A DNA stretch of 33,847 nucleotides from a virus. The stretch covers positions 1-33,847 of IMG/VR virus record IMGVR_UViG_3300035698_007153; one strand, written 5' to 3'. A program made the translations under genes and the position numbers. The notes under the pieces were generated by a model. That model saw only the letters and a program-made list of their open reading frames with translations, had not been told where the DNA came from and searched no databases. Shown here piece after piece: positions 9,001 through 15,779 of this stretch. The stretch's first letter is position 1, and every line of letters starts with the position of its first letter.

Positions 9001-9111
9001 TTGACTGACGGTATCATTGAAGAGGTCGGGCAGACCAAAACTGATGATACCGTAGAAGAGCAGGGTGACGGTGTGAACACTGATACAGTAACCGAGACAG
9101 GAGTTGAATAA
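6052..9111 (+). CDS. Large tail-tip hub / tail-associated protein with N-terminal half Ig domain
   Basis: This is a 1019-residue protein starting at ATG 6052, two bases after the preceding TAG, with AGAGG seven bases upstream. An alternative GTG at 6031 lies in the same frame inside the upstream gene. Residues 1 to about 38 (SDIVGAVSSSYTTAALSIADN and onward) complete the Ig domain begun upstream. The rest is a large beta-rich protein; the C-terminal third has the feel of tail-hub or Tal-type proteins (SSYDYLKELSQQSYVAMF, LRLTAFRDDE, NKIYNDFEVLY), which form the tail tip and contact the host. An EF-hand-like loop DTNGDGIMDWQD at residues 831-842 should bind calcium. The last 50 residues are acidic and Thr-rich. 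Being the largest adhesion-module protein and lying downstream of the tape measure in the tail order supports a hub assignment; no peptidase or muramidase motif was seen. Confidence 0.65.
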   Translation: MSWSDIVGAVSSSYTTAALSIADNLSKYRLAITDGSGNVTYTSGAYALLRKPNIRYAVVIETDSTVTDADRGIEDGTFRLITDRPGWDGTGPDYPQWEDSTQNTEKWHEGVLSKKSIGKITRQIDLTVSGDYGTLQGTTVSLMSDMVAGSTNPFWLFLSDYDIFLGNRQMKIYAVINDTFYDVWRGVIADIQWTETTFVIKGASDHRKIHKDIPPNVVTKTNYGDAADSSQSDTVPIAIGEVPYAASIFTEERPVFENLSRARISEKEVTIAGGASYVASASELVGTYLWPPKLGLWTRGKTFAANHFSGKYLFVSTNAEELSDNPSENLVYKIVYSQPTTTVSGREITYLYLATPLYTTDEIVSGADFDTKYSVLAPADTKDVWWFRVSGIDISYKFSDKAISSFTLDDQNRPRLMQYPGAGAQSFVSISDIVSVANIATGSATIILPTLLEGNIVSQHYITPITTMSNPEIGNVFNPSSSFAFGRLSDKNRATKIEWKTTIAGLQHDFGGTIDWPAGFDPADYDRLFFCWDIRDYTGNLRNSYEVLFRLQDIYGTLIVEDATTIPLQTELAWTNLNTLPNEYYAAGNANSENSIFGIADFHTPGQAVRTVVKIPDSVTSAFQNAGAMYFLNYTFQVTNDTPFKAFFDIKQFGIVGEKITQVTDDPIYASILGEKVGGVDTNTLPYAYKLILETYDKIPTADIDYGNLFTKRDDWCVGRQLTQRKSSYDYLKELSQQSYVAMFSSRGRRSDHTESKLRLTAFRDDETSIATHDASVILRDTYTKTKQTPVNKIYNDFEVLYSWNPASNKYDRGFVVTNIDQDAFPVSTLDTNGDGIMDWQDYFGGLDATSYADAKYQWDLCHEAWTRVNAIQELPTTLSKCPWYIDRKLFDPTATEGLGVDSSAYKYLENLIIWATQRKYIASYSLPMTETHVVLELADRVTVKDAIQTNNTERDGWLTKIVLEPIKDIISVETMMDPLDPVLTDGIIEEVGQTKTDDTVEEQGDGVNTDTVTETGVE

Positions 9112-9989
9112 TGGCTAATTATGAATACGATGTCCTGAGGCTACATGGCACCGAGACCGGGATGCAGCCTCTCATGAGAAGCAAGATGGATGGCTTCGCG
9201 ACAGACACATACAAACTCATCCATAAGTTCCCGGACGGCTCCACCAAGAAGTGGAGCCCAGATGACCTGGATGATATCTATGCGAGCGAAGTGATCCTCG
9301 AAGATCACTCCCCATATTCGAATGTCCAGACAGCATTGGATTATCTGCTGTATACAGCTCCTGATATCACCGTGTTCACGAACAACATGGCGAGCCTTGA
9401 GAAGGGCCAGACTACCAATGAGGCTCTGTTCTCGTGGACCGTAACGAATCAGTCAGGACTTGACCCATCGGACACGGGGTATATCGTAGGTGTGAATGCT
9501 GATAATGCCGGAGGTACCACAGGTTCTTTGACGATAACAGATGGCCAGTACTACGTGACAGGTATGGCAGGGCTCTCAACAGATAGGGCATACACCATGT
9601 ACGTTGATAGTGAGTACACACAGCCTGTTGATACCTCATCGAGCTACCTCAGGTTCAAGCTGTACTCTTACTGGGGACAGTCTGCATCAGGTACACCGAA
9701 TGAGACTATCATCGAGGCAGCACTTGCAGGAGGATCCACGCTTGAGGTTGACACAGCCTCCAGTAGGTCCAAGAGCTCGTTCAGCCAAGCAGGCGGGGGA
9801 AACTACCTCTACTATGCTTACCCGTCAGCATGGGGCTCTGTGAGCATCACAGTGAATGGGTTCGGGTCGACATGGAATGAGACGACGGTGAGTGTGACCA
9901 ATGCATCAGGTAACACCGAGAATTACAAGTGCTACACGTCACCGAATCAGATTTCTGGCACAGTAACTTTGGCCTTCGCCGCCGCATAA
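9111..9989 (+). CDS. Tail fibre / receptor-binding-type protein
   Basis: This 292-residue protein's ATG overlaps the hub stop by one base (TAATG), so it is probably translated with the hub. The N-terminal 90 residues (DGSTKKWSPDDLDDIY, DHSPYSNVQTALDYLLY) resemble attachment segments that anchor fibres to the tail tip. Residues about 90-200 form a beta-rich repeat region. The C-terminal 90 residues (GGGNYLYYAYPSAWGSVSIT, ASGNTENYKCY) match a beta domain widespread at the tips of phage fibres. Role inferred: fibre bound to the hub, with the C-terminal domain exposed for receptor contact. Confidence 0.65.
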   Translation: MANYEYDVLRLHGTETGMQPLMRSKMDGFATDTYKLIHKFPDGSTKKWSPDDLDDIYASEVILEDHSPYSNVQTALDYLLYTAPDITVFTNNMASLEKGQTTNEALFSWTVTNQSGLDPSDTGYIVGVNADNAGGTTGSLTITDGQYYVTGMAGLSTDRAYTMYVDSEYTQPVDTSSSYLRFKLYSYWGQSASGTPNETIIEAALAGGSTLEVDTASSRSKSSFSQAGGGNYLYYAYPSAWGSVSITVNGFGSTWNETTVSVTNASGNTENYKCYTSPNQISGTVTLAFAAA

Positions 9990-10002
9990 AGGAGACAGAA
10001 AC

Positions 10003-11811
10003 ATGAGTGCAATAGTTGGGACTAACATCGGGAGCGCTCTGGCACCTACCGATACAGCGGACACCTACCCAACCCATGATGCGAATTATGGGAAGGGTGG
10101 GATCCATCATGTGGCTGACACTACGGCCCGTGATGCAATCACAACCGATAGGCGGTATGAGGGGCTCATGGCCTATTCACTTGCTGATGAGAAGACTTAC
10201 CAGCTCATTGGTGGGGTCACCAACAGTGACTGGATCACCATCCTCTCAGGAGGTGCTGGTGTAGATGGGTCAGGGGCAGCGACACAAGTTTCATATTGGA
10301 CAGACGCTGATACCATAGCAGGGGATGCTGGACTCACCTACAACTCCAGCACAGACACCCTGACCTCAGGCAAGTTGGTGCTTAGTGCTTTGGCAGCCGG
10401 TACTGATAACACGGTACTGGTAATGTCCGGTACTGATGTGGTCACTGATGAGATTGACGCGAGGGTATGGGGATCAACATTGGTTGATGGGTCTGGATCA
10501 GCGGGTAACCTGACATACTGGACAGGCCCGAGTACCCTTGGCATACTGCCGATGCAGTACTTCTCGGCGACTCAGGATATCTGGTTCTATCATGCGAATG
10601 ATGACGGGACAGAGTGGCCGATACACAGTCTGTATGTACAGTCTGCTACTCCGGCAGCAGATGACACACTTGGTGAGCTGCGGTTCATGGGGTACGAGAG
10701 CAACCTGAATCGGCATGTGTACGCCAGCATCCGTGGGTACACTGGGGAGCCTACCTCTGGTTCAGAGGACGGGGAACTCAGACTCTACATAGCGAGTGCA
10801 GGGGCTGAGGTCAATCCTCTCAGGGTGACTTGGGAGACAGCAACTGGTTACAAAAAACCAGGTGTGCTGGTCCCTGCGGGATTTGCATGTGGTATAGGTA
10901 CTGATACTATCAGCTCGTCAAGTTCATTCGAGGTACACGGCGATAAGGGAATCGTGGTCACGACGTCATTCTACTTCTCGGTTAATACAGACTACGAGAG
11001 CCTGTATGGACCTACGAAGATGTTGCAGGCAGGGTTCGCTGATAAGTCTGATCCTGACACTCCAGGCACATCAGGAGATGCAAACCTAACGTGGGATGAT
11101 ACGTCAGCACGATTCGAATACCGGTCTAACAATGACACTACCATCCGCCAGATAGCTCACCTCGGTGATATAGCAACACCTGACCTGGATGACCTGGGTG
11201 ATGTGACTATCACGACACCGACTGATTACGAGACTCTCGTGTACATAACGGATACGTGGGTCAACCGGGCGTTGGAGTTCACGGATTTGAGTGATGTGAC
11301 GATTGATGAGACACCGACAGCCAAAGACATTGTGAGGTACTCAGGATCCGGGTGGGTGAACTATTCAAAGACTATTGGGTCTTTTTCAGGGTCGTACTCA
11401 TCGCCGAACACGACCGCATTGGCAGACACTACGTACGTATTGGTTGATCTCACAGCGGCTAACTCAGACACGGTAGTAGCAGAGGGGACCGCAACAGTAG
11501 ACACCACTACCAATAGTGATATCGAGGTTACAGCGCCAGGTACCTACCAGATAACAGCCAGGATCACTGGTGAATTGACGGGAGCAGCAGAGATTACGTT
11601 AAAAGTGTCCGATGCCATCGGTACTTCATCTGATGGTGGGTTTGTTAAAACTGAGGTGGATGCATCTGGGGATAAGTTCACACTGGTGTATACAGAGGTA
11701 GAAGTGTTCACAACTACCTCAGCCAGATTGATGTATATCAAACAGATATCAGGAGGCAGCCTGGACCTCGAAATCAGCGATGTGCAGTTCTCGGTGGTCC
11801 AGATCTCCTAA
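10003..11811 (+). CDS. Large tail fibre protein with C-terminal C1q/TNF-like beta domain
   Basis: This is a 602-residue protein with ATG preceded by AAGGAGACAGAAAC. An N-terminal module near residues 30-85 (HHVADTTARDAI, RRYEGLMAYSLADEKTYQLI, DWITI) is common in phage fibre proteins. The middle is Ser/Thr/Gly-rich beta structure. Two copies of an LDDLGDVTI / FTDLSDVTI motif near residues 395-455, each followed by a trailing WVN strand, are typical fibre spacer repeats. The final 130 residues, with alternating short strands (GTYQITARITGEL, SLDLEISDVQFSVVQIS), resemble C1q/TNF-type trimerising heads. It is the last gene of the rightward late block and converges with the leftward cluster 6 bases later; no convincing intrinsic terminator was found between them. 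Confidence 0.7.
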   Translation: MSAIVGTNIGSALAPTDTADTYPTHDANYGKGGIHHVADTTARDAITTDRRYEGLMAYSLADEKTYQLIGGVTNSDWITILSGGAGVDGSGAATQVSYWTDADTIAGDAGLTYNSSTDTLTSGKLVLSALAAGTDNTVLVMSGTDVVTDEIDARVWGSTLVDGSGSAGNLTYWTGPSTLGILPMQYFSATQDIWFYHANDDGTEWPIHSLYVQSATPAADDTLGELRFMGYESNLNRHVYASIRGYTGEPTSGSEDGELRLYIASAGAEVNPLRVTWETATGYKKPGVLVPAGFACGIGTDTISSSSSFEVHGDKGIVVTTSFYFSVNTDYESLYGPTKMLQAGFADKSDPDTPGTSGDANLTWDDTSARFEYRSNNDTTIRQIAHLGDIATPDLDDLGDVTITTPTDYETLVYITDTWVNRALEFTDLSDVTIDETPTAKDIVRYSGSGWVNYSKTIGSFSGSYSSPNTTALADTTYVLVDLTAANSDTVVAEGTATVDTTTNSDIEVTAPGTYQITARITGELTGAAEITLKVSDAIGTSSDGGFVKTEVDASGDKFTLVYTEVEVFTTTSARLMYIKQISGGSLDLEISDVQFSVVQIS

Positions 11812-11817
11812 GGCTGC

Positions 11818-12018
11818 TCAGTCAGGTTCCCCTGATGTGGGGACAGGTGGAGTATCAGGTACAACGGGAGCTGGGCCAACTGGTCTGGCTCCCTGTATCT
11901 TTCCCCTGAGTTCTGCGAGAGCGATCCCGCCATCAATGGACATCTTCCGTGGCTCATTGAGGATAGCGATCAAGTTCTTCTGGTCCTGGTCAGTAATTGT
12001 TAACACGAGCGTAGTCAT
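11818..12018 (-). CDS. Small protein with Pro-rich tail, unknown function
   Basis: This 66-residue protein reads from ATG at 12018, which overlaps the glycosyltransferase stop as ATGA; the in-frame TTG at 12024 is a less likely start. The first 40 residues (LTITDQDQKNLIAILNEPRK and onward) look helical, and the last 22 are Pro/Val/Thr-rich (VGPAPVVPDTPPVP), probably disordered. It is the last gene of the leftward operon and ends 6 bases from the convergent fibre gene. Function not recognised; similar short helical proteins with Pro-rich tails are common next to phage structural genes. Confidence 0.55.
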   Translation of the reverse strand: MTTLVLTITDQDQKNLIAILNEPRKMSIDGGIALAELRGKIQGARPVGPAPVVPDTPPVPTSGEPD

Positions 12019-12587
12019 ATCCAATACCCCTTGTGGTGTTTGACCCTTAGATCAGGGTCACAGTGAATAGAAATCCCATTGTCATATAGTGCCCGGCAGT
12101 ACCCTACGTCTTCACCGGCTGGTTGTCCGTCAATCATAGTGTACCTGTACCACGGGAACTCCAAAGACAAGTAGACCGAAGGCTTGATGGATAGATACCC
12201 ACCAGGGCACCAGTCAATCTTGGTTAGCCCGTCCCAGGTTTTGATTTCATCATGAGTGTACCTGGGGAACCGTGGATCCCACTTACCCATTGTAGGCCTA
12301 CCGTCAGCGCCATTGTACCAGCCCGTCACTACATCTTGGTCGTAGCTGATCAATCGGAGGAACTGCTCGGGGGTCCACATGATGTCTGAGTCGATCCATA
12401 CGATCCTATCGGTACCATCGCTGAGGGCCCCACGGGCCATATCATTCCTGAGGTTGAATACATTAGGAGAGTACGCCAGCATCAGTTTGTAATCGATCTT
12501 CCTGGAAGAGAGCTCGGCCTGGGTAGTCACCCATGAGGTGACTACTTTGTGGTGCCAGGTGAGTCCAGGTACGAGGACGTGGATCAT
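12015..12587 (-). CDS. GT-A-type (family 2-like) glycosyltransferase
   Basis: This 190-residue protein has an N-terminal HVLVPGLTW strand, a segment rich in Arg/Asn (LRNDMARGAL), then VWIDSDIMW with the metal/sugar-nucleotide-binding DxD at residues 66-68, a GGYLSIK acceptor-loop motif near 129-135, and PAGEDVGYCRAL with the candidate catalytic acidic pair at 159-160, ending in a His-rich HCDPDLRVKHHKGYW. This order is that of compact phage and bacterial GT-A glycosyltransferases. It would transfer a sugar from a nucleotide donor; acceptor unknown, plausibly virion proteins, phage DNA or host surface glycan. It is shorter than cellular members (about 230-300) but has all core motifs. Its ATG overlaps the stop of the 44-residue ORF upstream. 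Confidence 0.75.
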   Translation of the reverse strand: MIHVLVPGLTWHHKVVTSWVTTQAELSSRKIDYKLMLAYSPNVFNLRNDMARGALSDGTDRIVWIDSDIMWTPEQFLRLISYDQDVVTGWYNGADGRPTMGKWDPRFPRYTHDEIKTWDGLTKIDWCPGGYLSIKPSVYLSLEFPWYRYTMIDGQPAGEDVGYCRALYDNGISIHCDPDLRVKHHKGYWI

Positions 12588-12718
12588 TCCCCCACCTCCT
12601 TCTCAAGGAACTCTCTCAGCAATCTCCGGATCTCCTGGGTCTGGTCATTGACCTTGATCACCAGTTCCAGGATTGTCTCCAAGCTGGGCTTCTCCTCTTT
12701 TACTATCTCTACTGCCAT
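12584..12718 (-). CDS. Short helical (coiled-coil-like) protein
   Basis: A 44-residue ORF from ATG at 12718 to a TGA that overlaps the glycosyltransferase start as ATGA. The sequence alternates charged and aliphatic residues (LETILELVIKVNDQTQEIRR then LLREFLEKEVGE), giving a strong heptad-like pattern for one amphipathic helix. It overlaps the 3-prime end of the gene at 12645 by 74 bases in another frame. The coupling and pattern support a real gene, but its role is unknown. Confidence 0.5.
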   Translation of the reverse strand: MAVEIVKEEKPSLETILELVIKVNDQTQEIRRLLREFLEKEVGE

Positions 12719-12881
12719 ATAGGGCCTTCAGTTCCTCTGCGAGTTGGTACTTTCTCATCAGGTTGATCCTGTACTTCTCGGTCCGGTGGCAGGTACCGTT
12801 GAGGGTACACTGCACCTTGCCAAGCTCTTCACGTATCTCAGACTCAGTCTTCCCGGATGGTTCGTTTACGTTCTGTTCCAC
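12645..12881 (-). CDS. Small hydrophilic protein, unknown function
   Basis: 78 residues from GTG at 12881 (GGAG five bases upstream) to 12645. The first 58 residues are helical and charged (SEIREELGKVQCTLNGTCHR, MRKYQLAEELKALYGSR) with two cysteines six residues apart. The last 20 are Gly/Asp/Gln-rich and overlap the 44-residue ORF, so this tail may be unconserved. It overlaps the end of the lipoprotein gene by 38 bases. An embedded position beside a lipoprotein resembles spanin gene arrangements, but there is no membrane anchor, so I do not call it a spanin. Confidence 0.5.
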   Translation of the reverse strand: MEQNVNEPSGKTESEIREELGKVQCTLNGTCHRTEKYRINLMRKYQLAEELKALYGSRDSKRGEAQLGDNPGTGDQGQ

Positions 12882-13161
12882 TCGCGCTCCAGTACTTGAT
12901 CAGGATCTTACCATCCCCGGGCACAACCACATCTGTGGTACGATCCCTGGGGATGTCTGTGATGTACGTTCTGTACCCGAGGCGCTCCTTAGATACATCA
13001 CTGGTCCTCGGAGTATCAGGGGCCTCTCGGTAGACCTGACAAGGCCCACAGGACTCATCCGGGCAGTTGATCTGCAGACTCACAGTACCATCATCAGCAG
13101 ACACCGGGCTATCGCATCCGATAACAGCGAGCAAGGCCAGGAGGCAGAGTAGAGTTCTCAT
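12844..13161 (-). CDS. Small lipoprotein with CGPC motif
   Basis: This 105-residue protein begins with a lipoprotein signal: MRTLLCLLALLAVIGC, with the lipobox VIGC and acceptor Cys16. Asp at position +2 would favour inner-membrane retention under the E. coli rule, if the host is Gram-negative. The mature part has Cys33 and a CGPC motif at 38-41, the active-site sequence of thioredoxins, but the domain is too short for a full thioredoxin fold. It may be a membrane-anchored redox or superinfection-exclusion-type protein (both inferences). It starts two bases before the stop of the gene upstream in the same leftward operon. Confidence 0.6.
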   Translation of the reverse strand: MRTLLCLLALLAVIGCDSPVSADDGTVSLQINCPDESCGPCQVYREAPDTPRTSDVSKERLGYRTYITDIPRDRTTDVVVPGDGKILIKYWSASGTERKRTIRED

Positions 13162-13162
13162 G

Positions 13163-13405
13163 TTATGCCTCCTTCACTTTCTCATTCATTCTGATGATCA
13201 GTTCCTCGGCACGATTGAAGTCACCCATACCTATTGCAGCGGATACAGGGCCCACCAAAGCTTTTGATTTGAGACGTTTGTCGAGCCTGGTCACGAAGAC
13301 CATCAGGTTCTCCATTACCTGCCGCTGGCTGAAAGCATCAAAAGCTGGCTTCATGCCCTCGAAGATGTCCCGGTTGATCTGTACGTTCATTGTCTTGGTA
13401 GCCAT
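13163..13405 (-). CDS. Small protein, possibly ribbon-helix-helix-like
   Basis: 80 residues from ATG at 13405, with AGGAG seven bases upstream. The short N-terminal strand-like segment (TMNVQINRDIF) followed by helices (MKPAFDAFSQRQVMENLMVF) is reminiscent of ribbon-helix-helix DNA-binding proteins, although the helical part is longer than usual and the RHH turn is not clear. The C-terminal half (FNRAEELIIRMNEKVKEA) is another amphipathic helix. It is the first gene downstream of the promoter/operator at 13426-13480 and precedes the lipoprotein. It could be an autoregulator of this operon; weak evidence. Confidence 0.5.
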   Translation of the reverse strand: MATKTMNVQINRDIFEGMKPAFDAFSQRQVMENLMVFVTRLDKRLKSKALVGPVSAAIGMGDFNRAEELIIRMNEKVKEA

Positions 13406-13425
13406 ATTGGCACTCCTATTGGTTT

Positions 13426-13480
13426 GTAGTGTATGCTATAGTATACTACATTCATATAGGATATGCCATAATTCTTTCAA
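13426..13480 (-). promoter_or_regulatory. Leftward promoter with overlapping 24-bp dyad
   Basis: Read leftward, TTGAAA (13475-13480) and TATATG (13453-13458) are separated by 16 bases, a plausible sigma70-type promoter for the 13405 operon. Just downstream, 13426-13449 is an imperfect inverted repeat centred at 13437/13438 (half-site GTAGTATACTAT against GTAGTGTATGCT, 9 of 12 matching), in the position of a repressor site. Confidence 0.45.
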
Positions 13481-13483
13481 CTT

Positions 13484-13741
13484 TTATTTTGCAGCAGCCA
13501 GCTCATCCAAGCGGGACTTCTCCTGGGCCTCTTTGCGATCCTTCCGGTCCCACTCAAGGCGGTCACGCTTGTAGGCGTCCAGGAGAGGTTCTATGCTCTC
13601 TGCGTCCAGCATGTGGTGTAGAGCAGTGTTGACCACCTCTGATCGATTCAGGTGCCCCCAGAGGGTGTCCATGCGCTCCTGGATGACCGGGTCACATGAC
13701 CAGGACATCGGCTTCCGGGTTGATAGCTTCTTACTTGGCAT
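13484..13741 (-). CDS. Ribbon-helix-helix-type DNA-binding protein
   Basis: 85 residues. After a basic start (MPSKKLSTRK), the segment MSWSCDPVIQERMDTL then LNRSEVVNTALHHML fits the RHH pattern: a beta strand, helix A, and a helix B opening with N-R-S-E-V as in CopG/MetJ-like regulators. The C-terminal 40 residues form a long charged helix (AYKRDRLEWDRKDRKEAQEK). Such proteins dimerise and bind operators through the paired strands. The gene overlaps the end of the 257-residue gene upstream by 11 bases and lies next to the dyad at 13426-13449, which is a candidate binding site. Confidence 0.65.
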   Translation of the reverse strand: MPSKKLSTRKPMSWSCDPVIQERMDTLWGHLNRSEVVNTALHHMLDAESIEPLLDAYKRDRLEWDRKDRKEAQEKSRLDELAAAK

Positions 13742-14504
13742 TAGGTACCTCCCCCGTGAACCTTACGTGTAGGACTGCATTTGCGATATCAAGAGTCTTA
13801 TTCAAGGCGTATGCGTGCAGTTGCCCATTTTTGAGGGAAGCCTCTGTGGCCATGGTCCGCCTCAGATAGCAGATCTGCCCTGGTTCGATAGTGATCAGCT
13901 CATCGGCATCCACCAATTTGATGGCACCGATGCTTGGGCCAGAGTAGTCAATGACCAAGAAGTCATCAGTAATGCGCTCTTGGAACTCTTTTGAGCTGTA
14001 TAACACCTCCATCGGTACATTGCTCCTGGGTTCGCCATGGCAGTATACTGCCAGATGCCTCTCACGGAATGGTGGGAGCGCTGGCTTTTGCTCAGTTTTT
14101 GGGTGTTCGTAAGCCATTGGTTCCATGTCAGTTACGCCCTGGTCAGGCACAGTAGGGCCCCTATACCACTCAAGATCTGCCAGTTTCTTGGAGTTTTTCT
14201 CGATAATCCATGCGACAAACTCTGCTATCTCACCATTCCCTGGCACAAATTTGGTGAGCAGGTCAGGTGATGCTGTCAGTAGTGGGAGCAGGACCTTCTT
14301 CGAAAATCCGTGGTAGGCATCAGTTATGTCCAGATAGGTTGGGATCTCGGCCCGGCACTGTATCCCGAACCGGAACCCCTTACCGGCGTCCCCTGGGGCT
14401 GTAACGTATATCTGTATGTAGCCTATTTTGGCGTCATACCGTACGGCAAGGATCTTGTATCCCCCGATTATCTCTCGGTGGGGTGTGCTGGTGCTGTCGA
14501 GCAT
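13731..14504 (-). CDS. Conserved-looking protein of unknown function
   Basis: 257 residues, ATG at 14504. I do not recognise the family. The N-terminal 60 residues are beta-rich (GGYKILAVRYDAKIGYIQIY, GFRFGIQCRAEI); residues 60-120 are helical with an EFVAWIIEKNSKK segment; a Pro/Glu-rich linker near 125-150 separates a second beta-rich half (HLAVYCHGEPR, FLVIDYSGPSIGAIKLVDAD, LHVRFTGEV). It contains no transmembrane segment and no catalytic motif that I can identify. It overlaps the gene upstream (14468) by 37 bases and the RHH gene downstream by 11, so it belongs to a tightly packed leftward operon. Confidence 0.6.
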   Translation of the reverse strand: MLDSTSTPHREIIGGYKILAVRYDAKIGYIQIYVTAPGDAGKGFRFGIQCRAEIPTYLDITDAYHGFSKKVLLPLLTASPDLLTKFVPGNGEIAEFVAWIIEKNSKKLADLEWYRGPTVPDQGVTDMEPMAYEHPKTEQKPALPPFRERHLAVYCHGEPRSNVPMEVLYSSKEFQERITDDFLVIDYSGPSIGAIKLVDADELITIEPGQICYLRRTMATEASLKNGQLHAYALNKTLDIANAVLHVRFTGEVPNAK

Positions 14505-14689
14505 CTAAGTGCCTCCATTGCTGGTATGCCTGGTTTGAGTTTCCCGTGGCGGATCATTCTAATCAGCGAATCAAGCCCGGATCCTGAGTACTGTAAGGCC
14601 TCATACTTGTTGAGTACCATCCAGGTCTCAGACTCGGTGATGACCACAACGCCATATTCTGACTTGTAGTAGTATGGTTCTTTGAGCAT
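14468..14689 (-). CDS. Small protein, first gene of the leftward operon, unknown function
   Basis: 73 residues if read from ATG at 14689, which has GGGAG about 11 bases upstream; the GTG at 14710 would add 7 residues but lies inside the palindrome and has no Shine-Dalgarno. The sequence (YYYKSEYGVVVITESETWMV, NKYEALQYSGSGLDSLIRMI) suggests an alpha/beta fold; no family recognised. It is the first gene left of the divergent regulatory region shared with the sigma-like gene at 14800. Confidence 0.5.
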   Translation of the reverse strand: MLKEPYYYKSEYGVVVITESETWMVLNKYEALQYSGSGLDSLIRMIRHGKLKPGIPAMEALRCSTAPAHPTER

Positions 14690-14707
14690 AGACTGAAGAT
14701 CTCCCTT

Positions 14708-14731
14708 CACATAATAATATATTATTAAGTG
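14708..14731. promoter_or_regulatory. 24-bp near-perfect palindrome in the divergent intergenic region
   Basis: A dyad centred at 14719/14720, with half-sites CACATAATAATA and CACTTAATAATA (11 of 12 identical). It sits between the leftward gene at 14689 and the rightward sigma-like gene at 14800 and is AT-rich, so it could overlap -10 elements in either direction. The half-site CTTAATAAT recurs in the palindrome before the scaffold/capsid genes at 22981-23000. Candidate operator. Confidence 0.55.
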
Positions 14732-14799
14732 AGGTCGTTCTCCACGGCTTTCTGTACAAATTTGCCATTAGGGCTCACAAACCGTCATCAGGGAGCTCT

Positions 14800-15309
14800 A
14801 TGATATTCGATGCCGATCCAATCCAATTCGTTACGACCAACTATGAAGACCTCCGTAAGATGGTCCTGTTCATCGCAAAGTGCCGGATCCCAGACGAGAT
14901 TATACATGACCACATCATGGACTTTGCTTGGCGGCTCAAGCGCTATGACATCCTCACAAAGTTTGATATCAGCAAATCATCGCTATCCACCTGGATCTTC
15001 CGGGCACTGGTAAGTCAGATGGCAACAGACGCCAAAAGGAATAGGCGTCGGGCGATGACATTAACATACACACCTTACTGCGAAGACATGCAAGCCCCGC
15101 CCACCAACCGCCACCAAGATCGGATGCTTGATCTGATGAGGTTCGCGGATTACTTGCTGAAGAAGAACAGGAGGCTGTACGAAGTGCTCAAGTACATGTT
15201 GGCAGGCAATAACCAGACCGAGACGGCTTCTGAGATGGGGTACACGGTTGCAGCCATCAGCAATTGGGTCCAGCAGATAAGATCGGAGCATGAACGGTGG
15301 GCAAAGTAA
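14800..15309 (+). CDS. Sigma-70-family-like (ECF-type) transcription factor, copy 1
   Basis: 169 residues, ATG preceded by GGGAG. Residues about 18-85 follow sigma region 2: helices (LRKMVLFIAKCRIPDEII), then SLSTWIFRALVSQMATDAKR and a basic cluster, the usual S-x-x-x-W-hydrophobic-x-x-hydrophobic-N/S-x-x-x-D-x-x-R pattern of the -10-binding helix. Residues about 115-160 (YEVLKYMLAGNNQTETASEM then GYTVAAISNWVQQIR) are a region 4 helix-turn-helix for the -35 element. A linker of about 30 residues joins them. It would redirect host RNA polymerase to phage promoters, probably late genes (inference). It overlaps the following gene by 13 bases, which in turn overlaps a second sigma-like gene. Confidence 0.7.
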   Translation: MIFDADPIQFVTTNYEDLRKMVLFIAKCRIPDEIIHDHIMDFAWRLKRYDILTKFDISKSSLSTWIFRALVSQMATDAKRNRRRAMTLTYTPYCEDMQAPPTNRHQDRMLDLMRFADYLLKKNRRLYEVLKYMLAGNNQTETASEMGYTVAAISNWVQQIRSEHERWAK

Positions 15310-15779
15310 GGCCAGGGAGAGCGGACTCTCAGTTCGTGAGCATCGATGAGTTCCGGGATTTTGTGGATGACATCGAAGAGCGGTGCGGATTCACGGTACG
15401 CCGGGCAGCCCTGATCCGGTCGATGGTTGATACCCTTAGGCGGCACCCAAAGATACTGGCAGAGTGTGTGGCATACCCATTCGTTGATGCGGCATACAAG
15501 ACTACAGCAGCATACAAAAAGGCAAAGCGTCGTGATGCCTGTGACCGTGGGTCTGATGAAGCCATGGAGGCCGCTTTGATAGCTCACCGGATCAGGGCCG
15601 GGCATGTGCGGAATACCGTGAAGGAACGGCATGAGGCTGCCAAAAAGAAGGAGATGGCCAGCTATACAGGAGACGACGTGTGGTATGCCAAGGCCGGGAT
15701 CCTGAAGGATGGTGACAAAGAAGTAGAACCAGAGAATTGCGGGCATGTTGAGGAGTTCAACGATGACATCGGACGCTAA
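15297..15779 (+). CDS. Unknown helical protein between two sigma-like genes
   Basis: 160 residues from GTG at 15297, with GGAG eight bases upstream; overlaps the sigma-like gene before it by 13 bases and the one after it by 17. It is rich in Arg/Lys/Asp/Ala and predicted mostly helical (FRDFVDDIEERCGFTVRRAA, IRAGHVRNTVKERHEAAKKK), with an acidic C-terminus. Not recognised. Position inside a two-sigma operon suggests a role in transcription control, such as an anti-sigma or RNA-polymerase-binding partner, but there is no sequence evidence for that. Confidence 0.6.
   Translation: MGKVRPGRADSQFVSIDEFRDFVDDIEERCGFTVRRAALIRSMVDTLRRHPKILAECVAYPFVDAAYKTTAAYKKAKRRDACDRGSDEAMEAALIAHRIRAGHVRNTVKERHEAAKKKEMASYTGDDVWYAKAGILKDGDKEVEPENCGHVEEFNDDIGR

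Noticed and set aside
4313-9111. Single sequencing error between the Ig-domain gene and the hub gene
   Set aside because: Not excluded, but the second gene has its own Shine-Dalgarno and ATG right after the stop, so I annotated two genes and listed the split as a finding.
11780-12043. Rightward 87-residue ORF after the last fibre gene
   Set aside because: Antisense to the leftward Pro-tailed gene and out of frame with the fibre; no Shine-Dalgarno.
12673-13152. Rightward 159-residue ORF opposite the lipoprotein and small genes
   Set aside because: Antisense to well-supported leftward genes with signal peptide and chained starts; composition is Ser/Arg-rich as typical of shadow frames.
12645-13161. 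Overlapping i-spanin/o-spanin pair
   Set aside because: The lipoprotein could fit an o-spanin, but the overlapping partner lacks an N-terminal membrane segment and the gene order is wrong.
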